From NCBI GenBank assembly GCA_947499565.1, contig CANMOV010000003.1, positions 620,001 to 684,000 on the forward strand: 64,000 nucleotides of DNA. The letters run 5' to 3'. The translations under genes were made by a program, and so were the position numbers. How positions within the stretch are numbered: the first letter of the stretch is position 1; every line of letters begins with the position of its first letter. This document shows positions 26,584-35,566 of the stretch, in pieces. The notes under the pieces were generated by a model that saw only the letters and a list, made by a program, of their open reading frames with translations, ran no database searches and was not told the DNA's origin. Origin of the DNA: an uncultured Croceitalea sp. GTDB taxonomy: Bacteria; Bacteroidota; Bacteroidia; Flavobacteriales; Flavobacteriaceae.

Positions 26584-27807
26584 ATGAGAAAAGCACGCAG
26601 CTATCATATCGTAGTTATACTACTAACAATCTTTTTTTCAACTAGTTCTTATGCGCAAACTAGTCAGCAGAAAGCATTAGAGGCAAAGCGTGCAAAACTT
26701 CAAAAAGAGATTCGTGAAATGAATCGATTGCTTTCTGCTGAGAAGCAAGAAAAAGGCAACGTCTTGGAGCAAATGGATGCCTTGGACCGTAAAATTAATG
26801 TTAGACAGGAGCTAATAAGAGTAACTAATCAGCAATCAAATCTTTTAAACAGACAAATTAATGCTAATGTTAGGAGTATCGGAAAGCTTCGTGAAGATTT
26901 GGAGCTTTTAAAAGATGATTATGCACAGTTAATTAAAAAGTCCTATCAAAATAAAACGCAAAATAATCGTTTAATGTTTTTGTTGTCTGCGGATAATTTT
27001 TTTCAAGCCTTTAAGCGCTTGCAGTACATGAAGCAATACACGAAACACCGCAAACAACAGGGCGAAAGTATTGAAGCAAAAACGGAGGAATTATCTACTC
27101 TGAATAAAGACTTGGTGGAACAACGAAAAATAAAGGACCAATTGCTTGTGGAGAATAGAAGAGCAAAGAACGATTTATCAAAAGAAATAGGTTCGCAACA
27201 AGATTTGCTTAAAACTATTAAACAAAACGAGTCCAAGTATACGCAGGCAATTGATAAAAAGAAAAAGGAATCTAGAAGAATAGATAGAGAGATAGAAAAA
27301 TTAATTCGCTCGGCAATTGCCAGTTCTAATAAAAAATCGGGAAGTAGCAATACCACATCCTTTGCTTTAACCCCTGAAGCAAAATTGATAGCCAATAACT
27401 TTTCATCAAACAAAGGAAAACTAATATGGCCTGTTGAAAAAGGGATTAAAAGCCAGGGGTTTGGAGTTTATGCAGATAAAGTATATCCTGGGATTAAACA
27501 TCAGAATAATGGCGTATCTATTACTACAGATAAAGGAGGTCAGGCACGTGCTATTTTTGAGGGAGAGGTAATTACTATTTTCACCAATAAAATGGGTGTA
27601 AAAGGGGTTTATTTAAGACATGGAAATTACATTAGTATGTATTACAATCTCTCCAAAATATATGTTCAAAAAGGCGATAAAGTAGCCGTAAAAGAGGCAT
27701 TGGGCGAAATTTATACCAATCGGTTTAGTGGAGCTACTACCCTAAAATTCTATTTATATCAAGATACCAAAAGATTAAATCCAGAACAATGGATTTACCG
27801 GCTTTAA
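26584..27807 (+). CDS. EnvC-like murein hydrolase activator (degenerate M23 domain)
   Basis: A 407-residue exported protein. After the signal peptide come two long coiled-coil stretches (about 25-110 and 130-235; KLQKEIREMNRLLSAEKQEK) and a C-terminal LytM/M23 domain (about 280-407). Zinc ligands of active M23 peptidases are absent: the usual HxGxD is HQNNGVSI, the YAHLS histidine position is YYNLS, and the final HxH is LKFYLY. This matches EnvC, which activates amidases at division rather than cutting murein itself. It ends the DUF4292 operon and overlaps the convergent thioesterase stop by 4 bp. Confidence 0.88.
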   Translation: MRKARSYHIVVILLTIFFSTSSYAQTSQQKALEAKRAKLQKEIREMNRLLSAEKQEKGNVLEQMDALDRKINVRQELIRVTNQQSNLLNRQINANVRSIGKLREDLELLKDDYAQLIKKSYQNKTQNNRLMFLLSADNFFQAFKRLQYMKQYTKHRKQQGESIEAKTEELSTLNKDLVEQRKIKDQLLVENRRAKNDLSKEIGSQQDLLKTIKQNESKYTQAIDKKKKESRRIDREIEKLIRSAIASSNKKSGSSNTTSFALTPEAKLIANNFSSNKGKLIWPVEKGIKSQGFGVYADKVYPGIKHQNNGVSITTDKGGQARAIFEGEVITIFTNKMGVKGVYLRHGNYISMYYNLSKIYVQKGDKVAVKEALGEIYTNRFSGATTLKFYLYQDTKRLNPEQWIYRL

Positions 27808-28316
27808 CCCATAAAAAGAGCTCGTAGTTCAGAAGCTTCTTCCGGCTTCATTTTTCCAGCAAGTACCAAGCTCAATTGCTTTCTTCTAAGTGCAGCAGCA
27901 AAACGTTCCTTTTCCAATTCGGTTTCTGGTTCTAATTTGGGCACTTCTATAGGTTTGCCCGTATCATCTACTGCTACGAAGGTGTAAATTGCCTCATTAG
28001 CTTTGGCAGGCTCACCTGTAAAGCGGTCTTCCATCCAAACATCAATATAAATCTCCATTGAGGTTTTAAAGGCTCTAGAGACAACAGCTTCAACAGTAAC
28101 AACACTGCCTAAAGGTACAGAACGATTAAAAGCTACGTGATTTACAGAAGCAGTTACTGTAATCCTACGACTATGTCGTCTAGCAGCAATACTAGCAGCT
28201 CTATCCATTCGTGCAAGTAGTTCTCCGCCAAAAAGATTATTTAACGGGTTAGTTTCACTAGGCAAAACCATATCGGTCATTATTGTTCGAGATTCACTGG
28301 GCTTTTTAGCGCGCAT
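27804..28316 (-). CDS. Acyl-CoA thioesterase (hotdog fold)
   Basis: A 170-residue hotdog thioesterase of the BFIT/BACH type (acyl-CoA + water to fatty acid + CoA). The motif NPLNNLFGGELLARMDRAAS carries the helix of the hotdog fold, and VTASVNHVAFNRSVPLGS its edge strand. The open frame runs to 28505, but the added 63 codons overlap the upstream HU/SPOR gene. ATG 28316 gives the start seen in this family (MRAKKPSESRT) and leaves 58 bp to the upstream stop. It is cytoplasmic, with no signal peptide. Confidence 0.9.
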   Translation of the reverse strand: MRAKKPSESRTIMTDMVLPSETNPLNNLFGGELLARMDRAASIAARRHSRRITVTASVNHVAFNRSVPLGSVVTVEAVVSRAFKTSMEIYIDVWMEDRFTGEPAKANEAIYTFVAVDDTGKPIEVPKLEPETELEKERFAAALRRKQLSLVLAGKMKPEEASELRALFMG

Positions 28317-28374
28317 GGGATTAGATTTTGCGCAAAGATATTGAAGTGTAAGATGGTAATAAAGAAAAGCGTTG

Positions 28375-29328
28375 TTATTTCTCAGAAAGCATCCAAGCAT
28401 CTTGAGATACTGTATTCTTAATTTTTCTGAGGAAACGTAAAGCTTCGCGAGAATTAGTGAAACTTGAATAAGCGACTTGGTGTAATCCAAATTTGTTAGC
28501 ACCAATATACTTTGCCTGGTAGCCTAACTGTTCTAGTTGTTTAACTTTTTTAGTTGCGTTTTGCTTTACCCTAAATGCACCCGCAATAATATGATGTTGG
28601 GGACCAGTTACAACTTCTTTTTTGTCAACTTTAAGGCTTAGCGCAGGTAATTCTAGTGGAGTTGTATCAAAAAAAGTTGCTTCTTGAATATATTTTGACA
28701 CTTGCTCTTGAGCATCTTGTTGCACAAGTGATTGTCTTTCTATATTCTGATTATAGAATTGATAACCGGAAACCCCTGTGGCACATAACAACAGAAACAC
28801 AGCAGCGTACTTCAATAAAGGTCGGAAAGCGGACTGGCTGCGTTTTTCTGGAGTAATGATAAATGGAACACTTTCTTCTAAAGCTTCTACTTCCTCCTTA
28901 AGTTCTTCTCTTAGTACGGGAGAAGCGGAAAAAGCAGCTAATCCGAAGGAAGAAGCCAAATAATTAATTTTCTCCTCAGGTTTAAACTGAATTTTTTGCT
29001 CGGTATTCATGGATAATTCACCAATACCATGTAAATCTATAGTTTCACCATTTTGTAAGCGTTCTTTCCAACTTTTAGAAGTGGTAATTACTTCTTCTAA
29101 TAAGTCTTCGTATGAAAGCTTTTTAGCTTTTGAAATATGAGAAACTAATAGTCCATCATTTTTAGAAAGCTGCTGATTAAAGGAGATGACCTTTGTAGGC
29201 GGGTGTAAAGTGTTGGAAGCCGAATCAATCCTTGCAGAAGCAGTATGAGCTAAAAAAGCACCAAATTCTGGTACTACTACACAGTTATATCTGTATAGTA
29301 ATTCTTCTATATAATGTTCGGTTCGCAT
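28375..29328 (-). CDS. HU-CCDC81 and SPOR domain membrane protein
   Basis: A 317-residue protein of a Bacteroidota-specific architecture: two N-terminal HU/CCDC81-like domains in the cytoplasm (about 1-60 and 65-120; IEELLYRYNCVVVPEFGAFL), one transmembrane helix (about 171-189) and a periplasmic SPOR domain (about 245-317; IIAGAFRVKQNATKKVKQLE). SPOR domains bind denuded septal peptidoglycan, and the N-terminal part is DNA-binding-like, so the protein may link nucleoid or cytoplasmic structures with the division septum. It runs into the thioesterase gene in the same direction. Confidence 0.87.
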   Translation of the reverse strand: MRTEHYIEELLYRYNCVVVPEFGAFLAHTASARIDSASNTLHPPTKVISFNQQLSKNDGLLVSHISKAKKLSYEDLLEEVITTSKSWKERLQNGETIDLHGIGELSMNTEQKIQFKPEEKINYLASSFGLAAFSASPVLREELKEEVEALEESVPFIITPEKRSQSAFRPLLKYAAVFLLLCATGVSGYQFYNQNIERQSLVQQDAQEQVSKYIQEATFFDTTPLELPALSLKVDKKEVVTGPQHHIIAGAFRVKQNATKKVKQLEQLGYQAKYIGANKFGLHQVAYSSFTNSREALRFLRKIKNTVSQDAWMLSEK

Positions 29329-29433
29329 TAGAGCAAATATTACAAAAATTGCAGGAGTACAAAATAGGGGAGATAACTTTTTATTAACATTCTATTTGTT
29401 GAACTTTGTTGAAAACTCGATTACCTGGAATTC

Positions 29434-30537
29434 ATGTCAGAAAATGAACTAATTGCTCTACTCCGATTACAGCGAATTCCCAATATCGGAGATGTAAATG
29501 CCAAAAAATTGTTGGATAGATGTGGTAATGCAGAAGCAATTTTTCAAGAAAAAAAACAAAATCTTCTTAAAATTGATGGTATTGGAACGTATACAATCCA
29601 GAATATTTACGACACAGAACACCTTGAAGCCGCAGAAGAAGAGCTTCAATTTATAAGAAATAATAATATTGAATACAGTTACTTTTTAGAGGCATCATAT
29701 CCCAGTCACCTAAAACATTGTATTGATGGACCTATTTTATTATTTAAGTCAGGTAATATTGATCTAGAAGGTCAAAAAATTATAAGCGTTGTCGGCACAC
29801 GAAATATTACCAGCTATGGACAGGGCTTTTGTGAAGAGTTTATTGCCGCTATTGCTCCCTTAGACCCTATAATTGTTAGTGGTTTTGCCTATGGCGTAGA
29901 TATTACCATTCAGCGTGCAGCTATGCAACATGGGTTGCAAACTATAGGTTGTTTGGCGCATGGGTTAAATCAAATCTATCCTAAAGTGCATAAAAAATAT
30001 GTGGCTGAAGTTGAGAAAAATGGAGGTTTTTTTACAGAATTTTGGAGTACTAGCAATCCAGATAGAGAGAATTTTTTAAAGCGAAACCGCATTATTGCTG
30101 GTATGAGCGAAGCTACTATCGTTATAGAATCTGCGGAAAAAGGTGGGAGCTTGGTTACTGCGGATATTGCTCACAGTTACAATAGAGATGTTTTTGCAGT
30201 TCCAGGAAGAGCAACAGATAAATATAGCATAGGCTGTAATAATCTTATAAAACAGCAAAAGGCGCAACTCTTAACTTCAGCTGCAGAATTGGTGTATTTA
30301 ATGGGTTGGCAGGTCGAAGAAAAGCAAAAAGCGCCTGTCCAAAAACAACTGTTTATAGCGCTAGATGAAACAGAACAGTCAATCTACTCCTACCTGCAGT
30401 TAAACGGAAAACAGTTACTGGACACCGTTGCTTTAGAGTGTAAACTTCCAATTTTTAAAGTTTCGGCTACTTTATTAAACATGGAGATGAAAGGTGCAAT
30501 ACGTCCGTTGCCTGGCAAATTGTTTGAAGCAATTTAG
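29434..30537 (+). CDS. dprA: DNA processing protein DprA
   Basis: A 367-residue DprA: helix-hairpin-helix N-terminal region (LLRLQRIPNIGDVNAKKLLD and KIDGIGTYTIQNI), extended Rossmann fold with VVGTRNITSYG, SGFAYGVDI, ENFLKRNRIIAGMSEATIVIES and GSLVTA, and a C-terminal winged helix (about 305-367). DprA protects incoming single strands and loads RecA in natural transformation. recA itself is about 6 kb away. It stands alone, divergent from the HU/SPOR gene. Confidence 0.94.
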   Translation: MSENELIALLRLQRIPNIGDVNAKKLLDRCGNAEAIFQEKKQNLLKIDGIGTYTIQNIYDTEHLEAAEEELQFIRNNNIEYSYFLEASYPSHLKHCIDGPILLFKSGNIDLEGQKIISVVGTRNITSYGQGFCEEFIAAIAPLDPIIVSGFAYGVDITIQRAAMQHGLQTIGCLAHGLNQIYPKVHKKYVAEVEKNGGFFTEFWSTSNPDRENFLKRNRIIAGMSEATIVIESAEKGGSLVTADIAHSYNRDVFAVPGRATDKYSIGCNNLIKQQKAQLLTSAAELVYLMGWQVEEKQKAPVQKQLFIALDETEQSIYSYLQLNGKQLLDTVALECKLPIFKVSATLLNMEMKGAIRPLPGKLFEAI

Positions 30538-30846
30538 TTTTATGGGATACCCAATTACTGTTAATCGAGCTTATAGAGACAGAAAGGGTATTCTAGTTGA
30601 AGTAACTTTTAAACTATACAATATAACTGATAAACATGGATAGTTAAAGAAACTAAGTTCTTTAGGCAAAATTGGGAATACTCTTGTGATTTAAAATAAG
30701 AGGCAATATCGATAAATAACCAAATCGTAATAAATCATCAAAATCTAGTGCTTTTAAGTAAAAGCACTATACTGGAACATATTCTATGAATCGCTAGATT
30801 GCATAGCTGAAATGTACAAGAGCTATTTATGGTTTTATATAAAGAC
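30538..30846. other. dprA-trpS intergenic region with a 33-codon open frame and a perfect hairpin
   Basis: Five bases after dprA, an open frame (30542-30643, +) encodes 33 residues starting MGYPITVNRAYRDRKG; it has no recognisable family and may be chance or a relic. TAGTGCTTTT (30746-30755) pairs exactly with AAAAGCACTA (30760-30769) over a four-base loop. The genes on either side converge here, so the hairpin could end transcription in both directions, although no T-run follows it. Nothing else is evident. Confidence 0.4.
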
Positions 30847-31815
30847 TTAGTAACCAATTTTTCCTCTAACCCTTTCCAGAACTTTATCGGCTACTTTTTT
30901 AGCTTTTTCAGCTCCAATGGCCAAAGCTTCATCAATCTCATTAAGGTTACTCATATAATAATCAAACTTTTCGCGAGGTTCTTCAAACTTTCGTAAGATT
31001 TCTTCATATAATGCTTGTTTGGCATGCCCATAACCGTAATTTCCTGCTAAATAATTAGCACTCATATCCTCAATTTGCTCTTGTGAGGCTAATAATTTAT
31101 ATAAAGCAAAAACATTATCATTTGTAGGATCTTTAGGCTCTTCCATTGGAGTGCTATCTGTCTGGATACCCATTAGCTGCTTGCGCAATTTTTTGTCCGG
31201 TTGAAAAAGATTAATAATGTTCCCTTTGCTCTTGCTCATCTTTTGTCCATCTGTTCCTGGTACGTACATGGTGCTTTCCTGAAGCTTTGTTTCGGGTAAC
31301 ACAAAGGTTTCTCCAAAGAGGTTATGAAAACGAGAGGCTACATCTCTAGTCATTTCTAAATGCTGTGATTGGTCTTTCCCTACAGGAACAATATTTGCGT
31401 CATACAGCAAAATATCCGCTGCCATTAACATAGGGTAGCTAAATAACCCTGAATTTACATCCTCTAGTCGGTCCGCTTTATCTTTAAAAGAATGGGCAAG
31501 TGTTAAACGCTGGTAGGGAAAAAAGCAGCTTAAGTACCAGGCAAGCTCAGTAACCTGGGGGACATCGCTTTGGCGGTAAAAAACAGTTTTATCAATATCT
31601 AGCCCAAAAGCAAGCCAGGTAGCAGCAGTTGCATAAGTATTGGCTCTAAGCTCATCTCCATTTTTTATCTGGGTAAGCGAATGCATGTCTGCAATAAACA
31701 AATAGGATTCGTTCTTTGGGTTTTGTGCCATTTCTATTGCGGGTATAATTGCGCCCAAAATATTTCCCAAATGTGGAACTCCCGTACTTTGAATTCCAGT
31801 TAAAATTCTTGCCAT
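30847..31815 (-). CDS. trpS: Tryptophan--tRNA ligase
   Basis: A 322-residue class I aminoacyl-tRNA synthetase charging tRNA-Trp. The HIGH-like motif is PHLGN near residue 15, and KMSKS is intact in GQKMSKSKGN; GKDQSQHLEMTRDVA and SYPMLMAADILLYDA are TrpRS signatures. The frame extends to 31878, but the extra residues are hydrophobic and unlike the family; ATG 31815 gives the standard MARILTGIQSTG. The gene faces away from the acyltransferase, with 70 bp between starts. Confidence 0.96.
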   Translation of the reverse strand: MARILTGIQSTGVPHLGNILGAIIPAIEMAQNPKNESYLFIADMHSLTQIKNGDELRANTYATAATWLAFGLDIDKTVFYRQSDVPQVTELAWYLSCFFPYQRLTLAHSFKDKADRLEDVNSGLFSYPMLMAADILLYDANIVPVGKDQSQHLEMTRDVASRFHNLFGETFVLPETKLQESTMYVPGTDGQKMSKSKGNIINLFQPDKKLRKQLMGIQTDSTPMEEPKDPTNDNVFALYKLLASQEQIEDMSANYLAGNYGYGHAKQALYEEILRKFEEPREKFDYYMSNLNEIDEALAIGAEKAKKVADKVLERVRGKIGY

Positions 31816-31885
31816 TTTTAAAATTTGATAAGGCATAAAGGTAATGTAATACGAAAAAACTTGCGCAATTTGGTACATTTGATTT

Positions 31886-32626
31886 ATGCTGAAACTATTG
31901 AAAAAGATTGGCCAAGCTATTTATCGAATCTGGTTTTATGTATTGGTGACCTTACCAATACTAATTTTCTTCCCTTTTTTATTAGTTACAACGCTTTCAG
32001 AAAAGACGTATCCACAATTTTTTTGGTTAGCACGTAATATCTGGGCGAAGACTATACTTTTTGGTATGTTTTGTTTGCCAAGAGTAAAGAGAGAGCAAAA
32101 ATTTGAGAAAGGGGAGAGCTATATGTTAATAGCTAACCATAGTAGCATGTTAGATATTATGCTAATGTTGTATTTGAGCAAGAACCCTTTTGTATTTGTT
32201 GGTAAGGAAGAGCTAGCGAAAATACCATTGTTTGGATTTTTCTATAAACGGGTTTGCATTTTGGTAAATAGAGCAGATCCTAAAAGTAGGACAGCAGTAT
32301 ACCGTAGGGTCCAGCATAGGTTAAATCAAGGATTGAGTATTTGTATTTTCCCTGAAGGTGGTGTGCCCAATGAGAGTGTTGTTTTAGACAGCTTTAAAGA
32401 TGGCGCATTCCGTATGGCTATTAGACATAATATACCAATTGTTCCAATTACGTTTCTGGATTGCAAAAAACGTTTCTCTTGGACTTTTTTCAGCGGTGGC
32501 CCAGGAAAACTTAGAGTTAGGGTACACGACTTTGTAGACACCCAGCTACTAGGAGTTGAGGATACATCCACATTACGTGAAGAAGTTAGAGAAACGGTAT
32601 TGCATGAGTTAGAAGAGAATGCTTAG
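31886..32626 (+). CDS. 1-acyl-sn-glycerol-3-phosphate acyltransferase family protein
   Basis: A 246-residue PlsC-like acyltransferase with one N-terminal membrane helix (about 15-37). The catalytic motif NHxxxxD is NHSSMLD, the glycerol-phosphate-binding motif is FPEGG, and VPIVPITFLDC marks the later block. It transfers acyl chains to lysophosphatidic acid or a related lipid at the inner membrane. The stop overlaps the end of the convergent beta-barrel gene by 4 bp. Confidence 0.92.
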   Translation: MLKLLKKIGQAIYRIWFYVLVTLPILIFFPFLLVTTLSEKTYPQFFWLARNIWAKTILFGMFCLPRVKREQKFEKGESYMLIANHSSMLDIMLMLYLSKNPFVFVGKEELAKIPLFGFFYKRVCILVNRADPKSRTAVYRRVQHRLNQGLSICIFPEGGVPNESVVLDSFKDGAFRMAIRHNIPIVPITFLDCKKRFSWTFFSGGPGKLRVRVHDFVDTQLLGVEDTSTLREEVRETVLHELEENA

Positions 32627-33159
32627 AACCGGTATCCAAGTTTTATTCCTCCTTTACCAACAATGGTAAAATCTCTATCGTTATTAAAAAGATTACGACC
32701 AATGCCAGCACTTATTTCAGCAACAAAACCTCGTTTTGTTAAAAATTTTGCACCCGTACCTATACCTATAGCAAAATCGGTTACTGTTTCTGGACGGTCA
32801 TTGAAATCAATTACAATATCATCATTATAAATAAAATCTTCAACAGAGTTTAGCATTCCAAAACCTTCAACAAAAAAACCAGCAGCAGGTTTTTTACCAA
32901 AATATTGGCGGTAATATGGCGATACGTAATAGTTTATGTCTAGGTTTTCATCATCAAAGGCTATTAAAGCATCAATACCAAAAGCGGACTCCTCGTTGAT
33001 GATATACTCATAATTGGCTTCTAACGCTCCTAAAATTACAAAGAGGCCATTTATTTTAAGCTCATTTCTGTCTTCTAAGATAGGAGCTGAAGTATCTGAT
33101 TGTTGAGAAAATCCAAAAAAAGTAATAAGGGAAAAACTGAGTAGAATGATTTTTTTCAT
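32623..33159 (-). CDS. Small outer-membrane beta-barrel protein
   Basis: A 178-residue protein with signal peptide MKKIILLSFSLITFFGFSQ, followed by alternating beta-strands (LKINGLFVILGALEANYEYI, YYVSPYYRQYFGKKPAAGFF) and a terminal phenylalanine (KLGYRF), the usual C-terminal signal for BAM-dependent insertion. It resembles DUF3575-type eight-strand barrels. The frame opens at 33201, but ATG 33159 gives a clean signal peptide. The function is unknown. Confidence 0.82.
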   Translation of the reverse strand: MKKIILLSFSLITFFGFSQQSDTSAPILEDRNELKINGLFVILGALEANYEYIINEESAFGIDALIAFDDENLDINYYVSPYYRQYFGKKPAAGFFVEGFGMLNSVEDFIYNDDIVIDFNDRPETVTDFAIGIGTGAKFLTKRGFVAEISAGIGRNLFNNDRDFTIVGKGGIKLGYRF

Positions 33160-33340
33160 GGTGATGTTTAGTTTGTTAAAATAGTTAATTAGGGTTAACA
33201 ACTATTGTGCCAGAAGCATGTTTAAATATGGCTTTAAACTTATGTTGGTTAGAGTATATAAATTGCAAATGGTTGCTTATTATTTAGATTAAATTTGAAT
33301 AATTTAGTGCGTTTTTAAGAAGAACAGGAAGTATTTAAAT

Positions 33341-33373
33341 AAAAACACCTCGCAATTACTACGAGGTGTTTTT
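33341..33373 (-). terminator. Terminator of the sigma/anti-sigma operon
   Basis: Twelve perfect pairs join AAAAACACCTCG (33341-33352) and CGAGGTGTTTTT (33362-33373) over a nine-base loop. It would work in both directions; on the minus strand it ends the operon coming from 33438. Confidence 0.93.
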
Positions 33374-33437
33374 GGATGCCGCTAGCGCGACACAACCTAA
33401 CCAACTTTATTGACCAAGTGGTCATATTTTCATAGCA

Positions 33438-34976
33438 TTAAAAACTAAATCGAACACCACTATAAACACCTAAAGAATAAGGGTTAAAATTGCCAGCAGT
33501 CTCTGAAAAAGTATTTAGCTGGTATTTAAAAACGGGTTCTAAATTTAATTGAACTTTGGGTGAAAACTTGTAGTTAAAACCGACACCAAAATTGGTGCTA
33601 AAGTTTACAGAGTTTACATTATTAGCTTCCCCTATTTCAGTAACTAGACCTTCGGACTGAAGGGAAACAGAATTATCTACTAAAAACAAGGAGCTAACAC
33701 CACCTATAAGATTTATGCCTATTTTTTTATCTACCAAGGTGTAGTTTAATTCCAAAGGGACTTCTAAATAACCCAATTGCTGTGACATACGACCATCTCT
33801 TTGTGAGCTTTGCGCAGAAAAATCATTTGAACTAGGGCTGTCTAAGGCATTCTCATTAGCTTTCTTACTTTGAACAACTATGGTTCTTGAGGTTTGAGAA
33901 AAATTTATATTGTCAATAGTACCTGTGCTATTTGCGGCAATAGACGAAGAAAACACAACTTCATTGGTGTCGTAACCATAGTCTACTTTATGTATTCCAG
34001 AGCGCACTTTTAAGCGTTTCCCTAAGTTGTAAGCAACTGTTAAACCATAGCTTAAGTTTATATTTCCAGATTTTGAATTTTCTACAAAATTAGAATGGAT
34101 TGGAGAGCCCTCACCTACGGCATCAAAATAAACAGGAGCAATAGATGGCCCAACAGACCATTTATTTTCTTTGCTTTCGGCAATGGCAATATCTTCCTCT
34201 TTTTGTTCTTTAATAGCCTCAAAAATGGATTTTTTGCCATCTTTTATCTCGTTATCTTTAATGGTGGTCTCAGCAACTGCATCCTTTTTATTAGATAATT
34301 GATTTTCTATACCTTCTTTTTGATTAGAAATAACTTTATTCTTTTCATCTTTTGCATCGGACACAACTACTGCACCTGTTTTGGAATTTTCAAGAGATTT
34401 TTTGAAATCCATTTGCGTTTTGTTGTCTTGAGTATCCTTTTTAGTTAGATTCTTATTTTCGGCAATAACAGTGAGTGCTTTGTTTTTAACTTTTTGCCCT
34501 TGCTTATCATTTTGACCCTTGTTGGCAACAGCTATTCCTTCATTTTTATCCTCAGGAATATTTGGAGTGTCCTTTTTATTTGAATCGGAAGTAGCTAGCG
34601 GAATTTCGTTAATTATGGAATCTTCCTTATTTTCTTCTGTTTCAGCGACCCTTATGGTGTTGGCATTTTTAATCTGATTAATGGTATCGTTTGCAAGCTT
34701 TTGATTACTATTTACTTCATCTAATTTTTCATTAGTAGGGTTTTCTATATCCGTAGTTTCGTTAATAGGAATATTTTCTTCAAATGGATTTACTACATAA
34801 AATAGCAAAGCTAATAATGCAGCAACGCCTCCAAGTTTCCACCAAATAGGGACTACTCTTTTCTTTTTCTTCTTATCCAAGGAAGCCGCTATGGATTCCC
34901 AAACTTTCTCGTCCGGAATCTCACGGAAGTCTTTCAACTTCTCTTGGTAGAGTTTTTCTAAATTATTTTTTTCCAT
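33438..34976 (-). CDS. Dual-membrane anti-sigma/beta-barrel protein (Dma-like)
   Basis: A 512-residue chimera-like protein. Residues 1-40 are a charged helical segment (LEKLYQEKLKDFREIPDEKVW) like the sigma-binding part of Bacteroidota anti-sigma factors. A single transmembrane helix lies at about 42-62. A long Lys/Asn/Asp/Glu-rich linker follows (about 64-270; no cysteines), then a C-terminal beta-barrel of about 240 residues (SVGPSIAPVYFDAV, RSGIHKVDYGYDTNEVVF) ending in VRFSF, the usual barrel terminus. The single chain would span inner membrane, periplasm and outer membrane. Proteins of this design were described in Bacteroides as dual membrane-spanning anti-sigma factors. It follows its sigma factor by 11 bp. 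Confidence 0.85.
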   Translation of the reverse strand: MEKNNLEKLYQEKLKDFREIPDEKVWESIAASLDKKKKKRVVPIWWKLGGVAALLALLFYVVNPFEENIPINETTDIENPTNEKLDEVNSNQKLANDTINQIKNANTIRVAETEENKEDSIINEIPLATSDSNKKDTPNIPEDKNEGIAVANKGQNDKQGQKVKNKALTVIAENKNLTKKDTQDNKTQMDFKKSLENSKTGAVVVSDAKDEKNKVISNQKEGIENQLSNKKDAVAETTIKDNEIKDGKKSIFEAIKEQKEEDIAIAESKENKWSVGPSIAPVYFDAVGEGSPIHSNFVENSKSGNINLSYGLTVAYNLGKRLKVRSGIHKVDYGYDTNEVVFSSSIAANSTGTIDNINFSQTSRTIVVQSKKANENALDSPSSNDFSAQSSQRDGRMSQQLGYLEVPLELNYTLVDKKIGINLIGGVSSLFLVDNSVSLQSEGLVTEIGEANNVNSVNFSTNFGVGFNYKFSPKVQLNLEPVFKYQLNTFSETAGNFNPYSLGVYSGVRFSF

Positions 34977-34987
34977 ACTTAATATGC

Positions 34988-35521
34988 TTAAGCAATGTTT
35001 ATATTTTCTTTTTCTATCTTTTCTTTTAAAATCATTTTAGCTCTTGCTAAGTTCGATTTTGATGTCCCAGTTGATGTCCCTAAAAGCTCACTTATTTCTT
35101 TGTGGGTATACCCATCTAACACATATAAATTAAAGGTTAATCGGTATTTGTTGGGTAATTCTTGAATGTATCCCAATAGTGTAGACAATTTAATATCCTC
35201 TGCATGGTCCGGCTGAATATCAACCTCATCTCCCATATTTTCTGACACCACATTTAGATACTGATCTTTACGATATTTTTGCAAGACCGTATTTACCGTT
35301 ATACGTTTCATCCACCCCTCAAAAGAACCTTTGTTTCTAAACTGGCCAATTTTATTATAAATGGTCATAAAACTGTCGTGAAGATTGTCTTCTGCTTCAG
35401 TTTTATTGCGTGAATACTTAAGGCACATTCCAAAAAGCACTCCCGAGTATTTACGGTAAAGTTCTTCTTGAGCCTTTCGATTGCCCTGTTTACAGTTATT
35501 TATGAGTTTTTCAAGACTCAA
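34988..35521 (-). CDS. ECF-type RNA polymerase sigma factor
   Basis: A 177-residue sigma-70 family factor. Region 2 is seen in LYRKYSGVLFGMCLKYSRNK and DNLHDSFMTIYNKI; region 4 contains the helix-turn-helix YTHKEISELLGTSTGTSKSNLAR. It starts at TTG 35521 (MSLEKLINNCKQGN); no ATG start fits. It is placed between a lipoprotein gene (45 bp upstream) and the dual-membrane anti-sigma gene, and is likely held inactive by the latter until an envelope signal releases it. Confidence 0.92.
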   Translation of the reverse strand: MSLEKLINNCKQGNRKAQEELYRKYSGVLFGMCLKYSRNKTEAEDNLHDSFMTIYNKIGQFRNKGSFEGWMKRITVNTVLQKYRKDQYLNVVSENMGDEVDIQPDHAEDIKLSTLLGYIQELPNKYRLTFNLYVLDGYTHKEISELLGTSTGTSKSNLARAKMILKEKIEKENINIA

Positions 35522-35566
35522 TTTATTTGTTGGTTAGGTTTAAATAAAATTGTGTTTGCCTAATAT

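Noticed and set aside
28317-28505. N-terminal extension of the thioesterase reading frame
   Set aside because: It overlaps the end of the HU/SPOR gene and adds residues unlike any family member; ATG 28316 gives the expected start.
30746-30769. Perfect hairpin as a terminator of dprA or trpS
   Set aside because: There is no T-run after the stem on either strand, so it was not called as a terminator, only described.
31816-31878. Longer start for trpS
   Set aside because: The added residues are hydrophobic and precede the canonical MARILTGIQSTG start.
33341-33373. Hairpin as a mobile-element end
   Set aside because: It has the exact form of an intrinsic terminator at the end of the sigma/anti-sigma operon and no partner repeat was seen.
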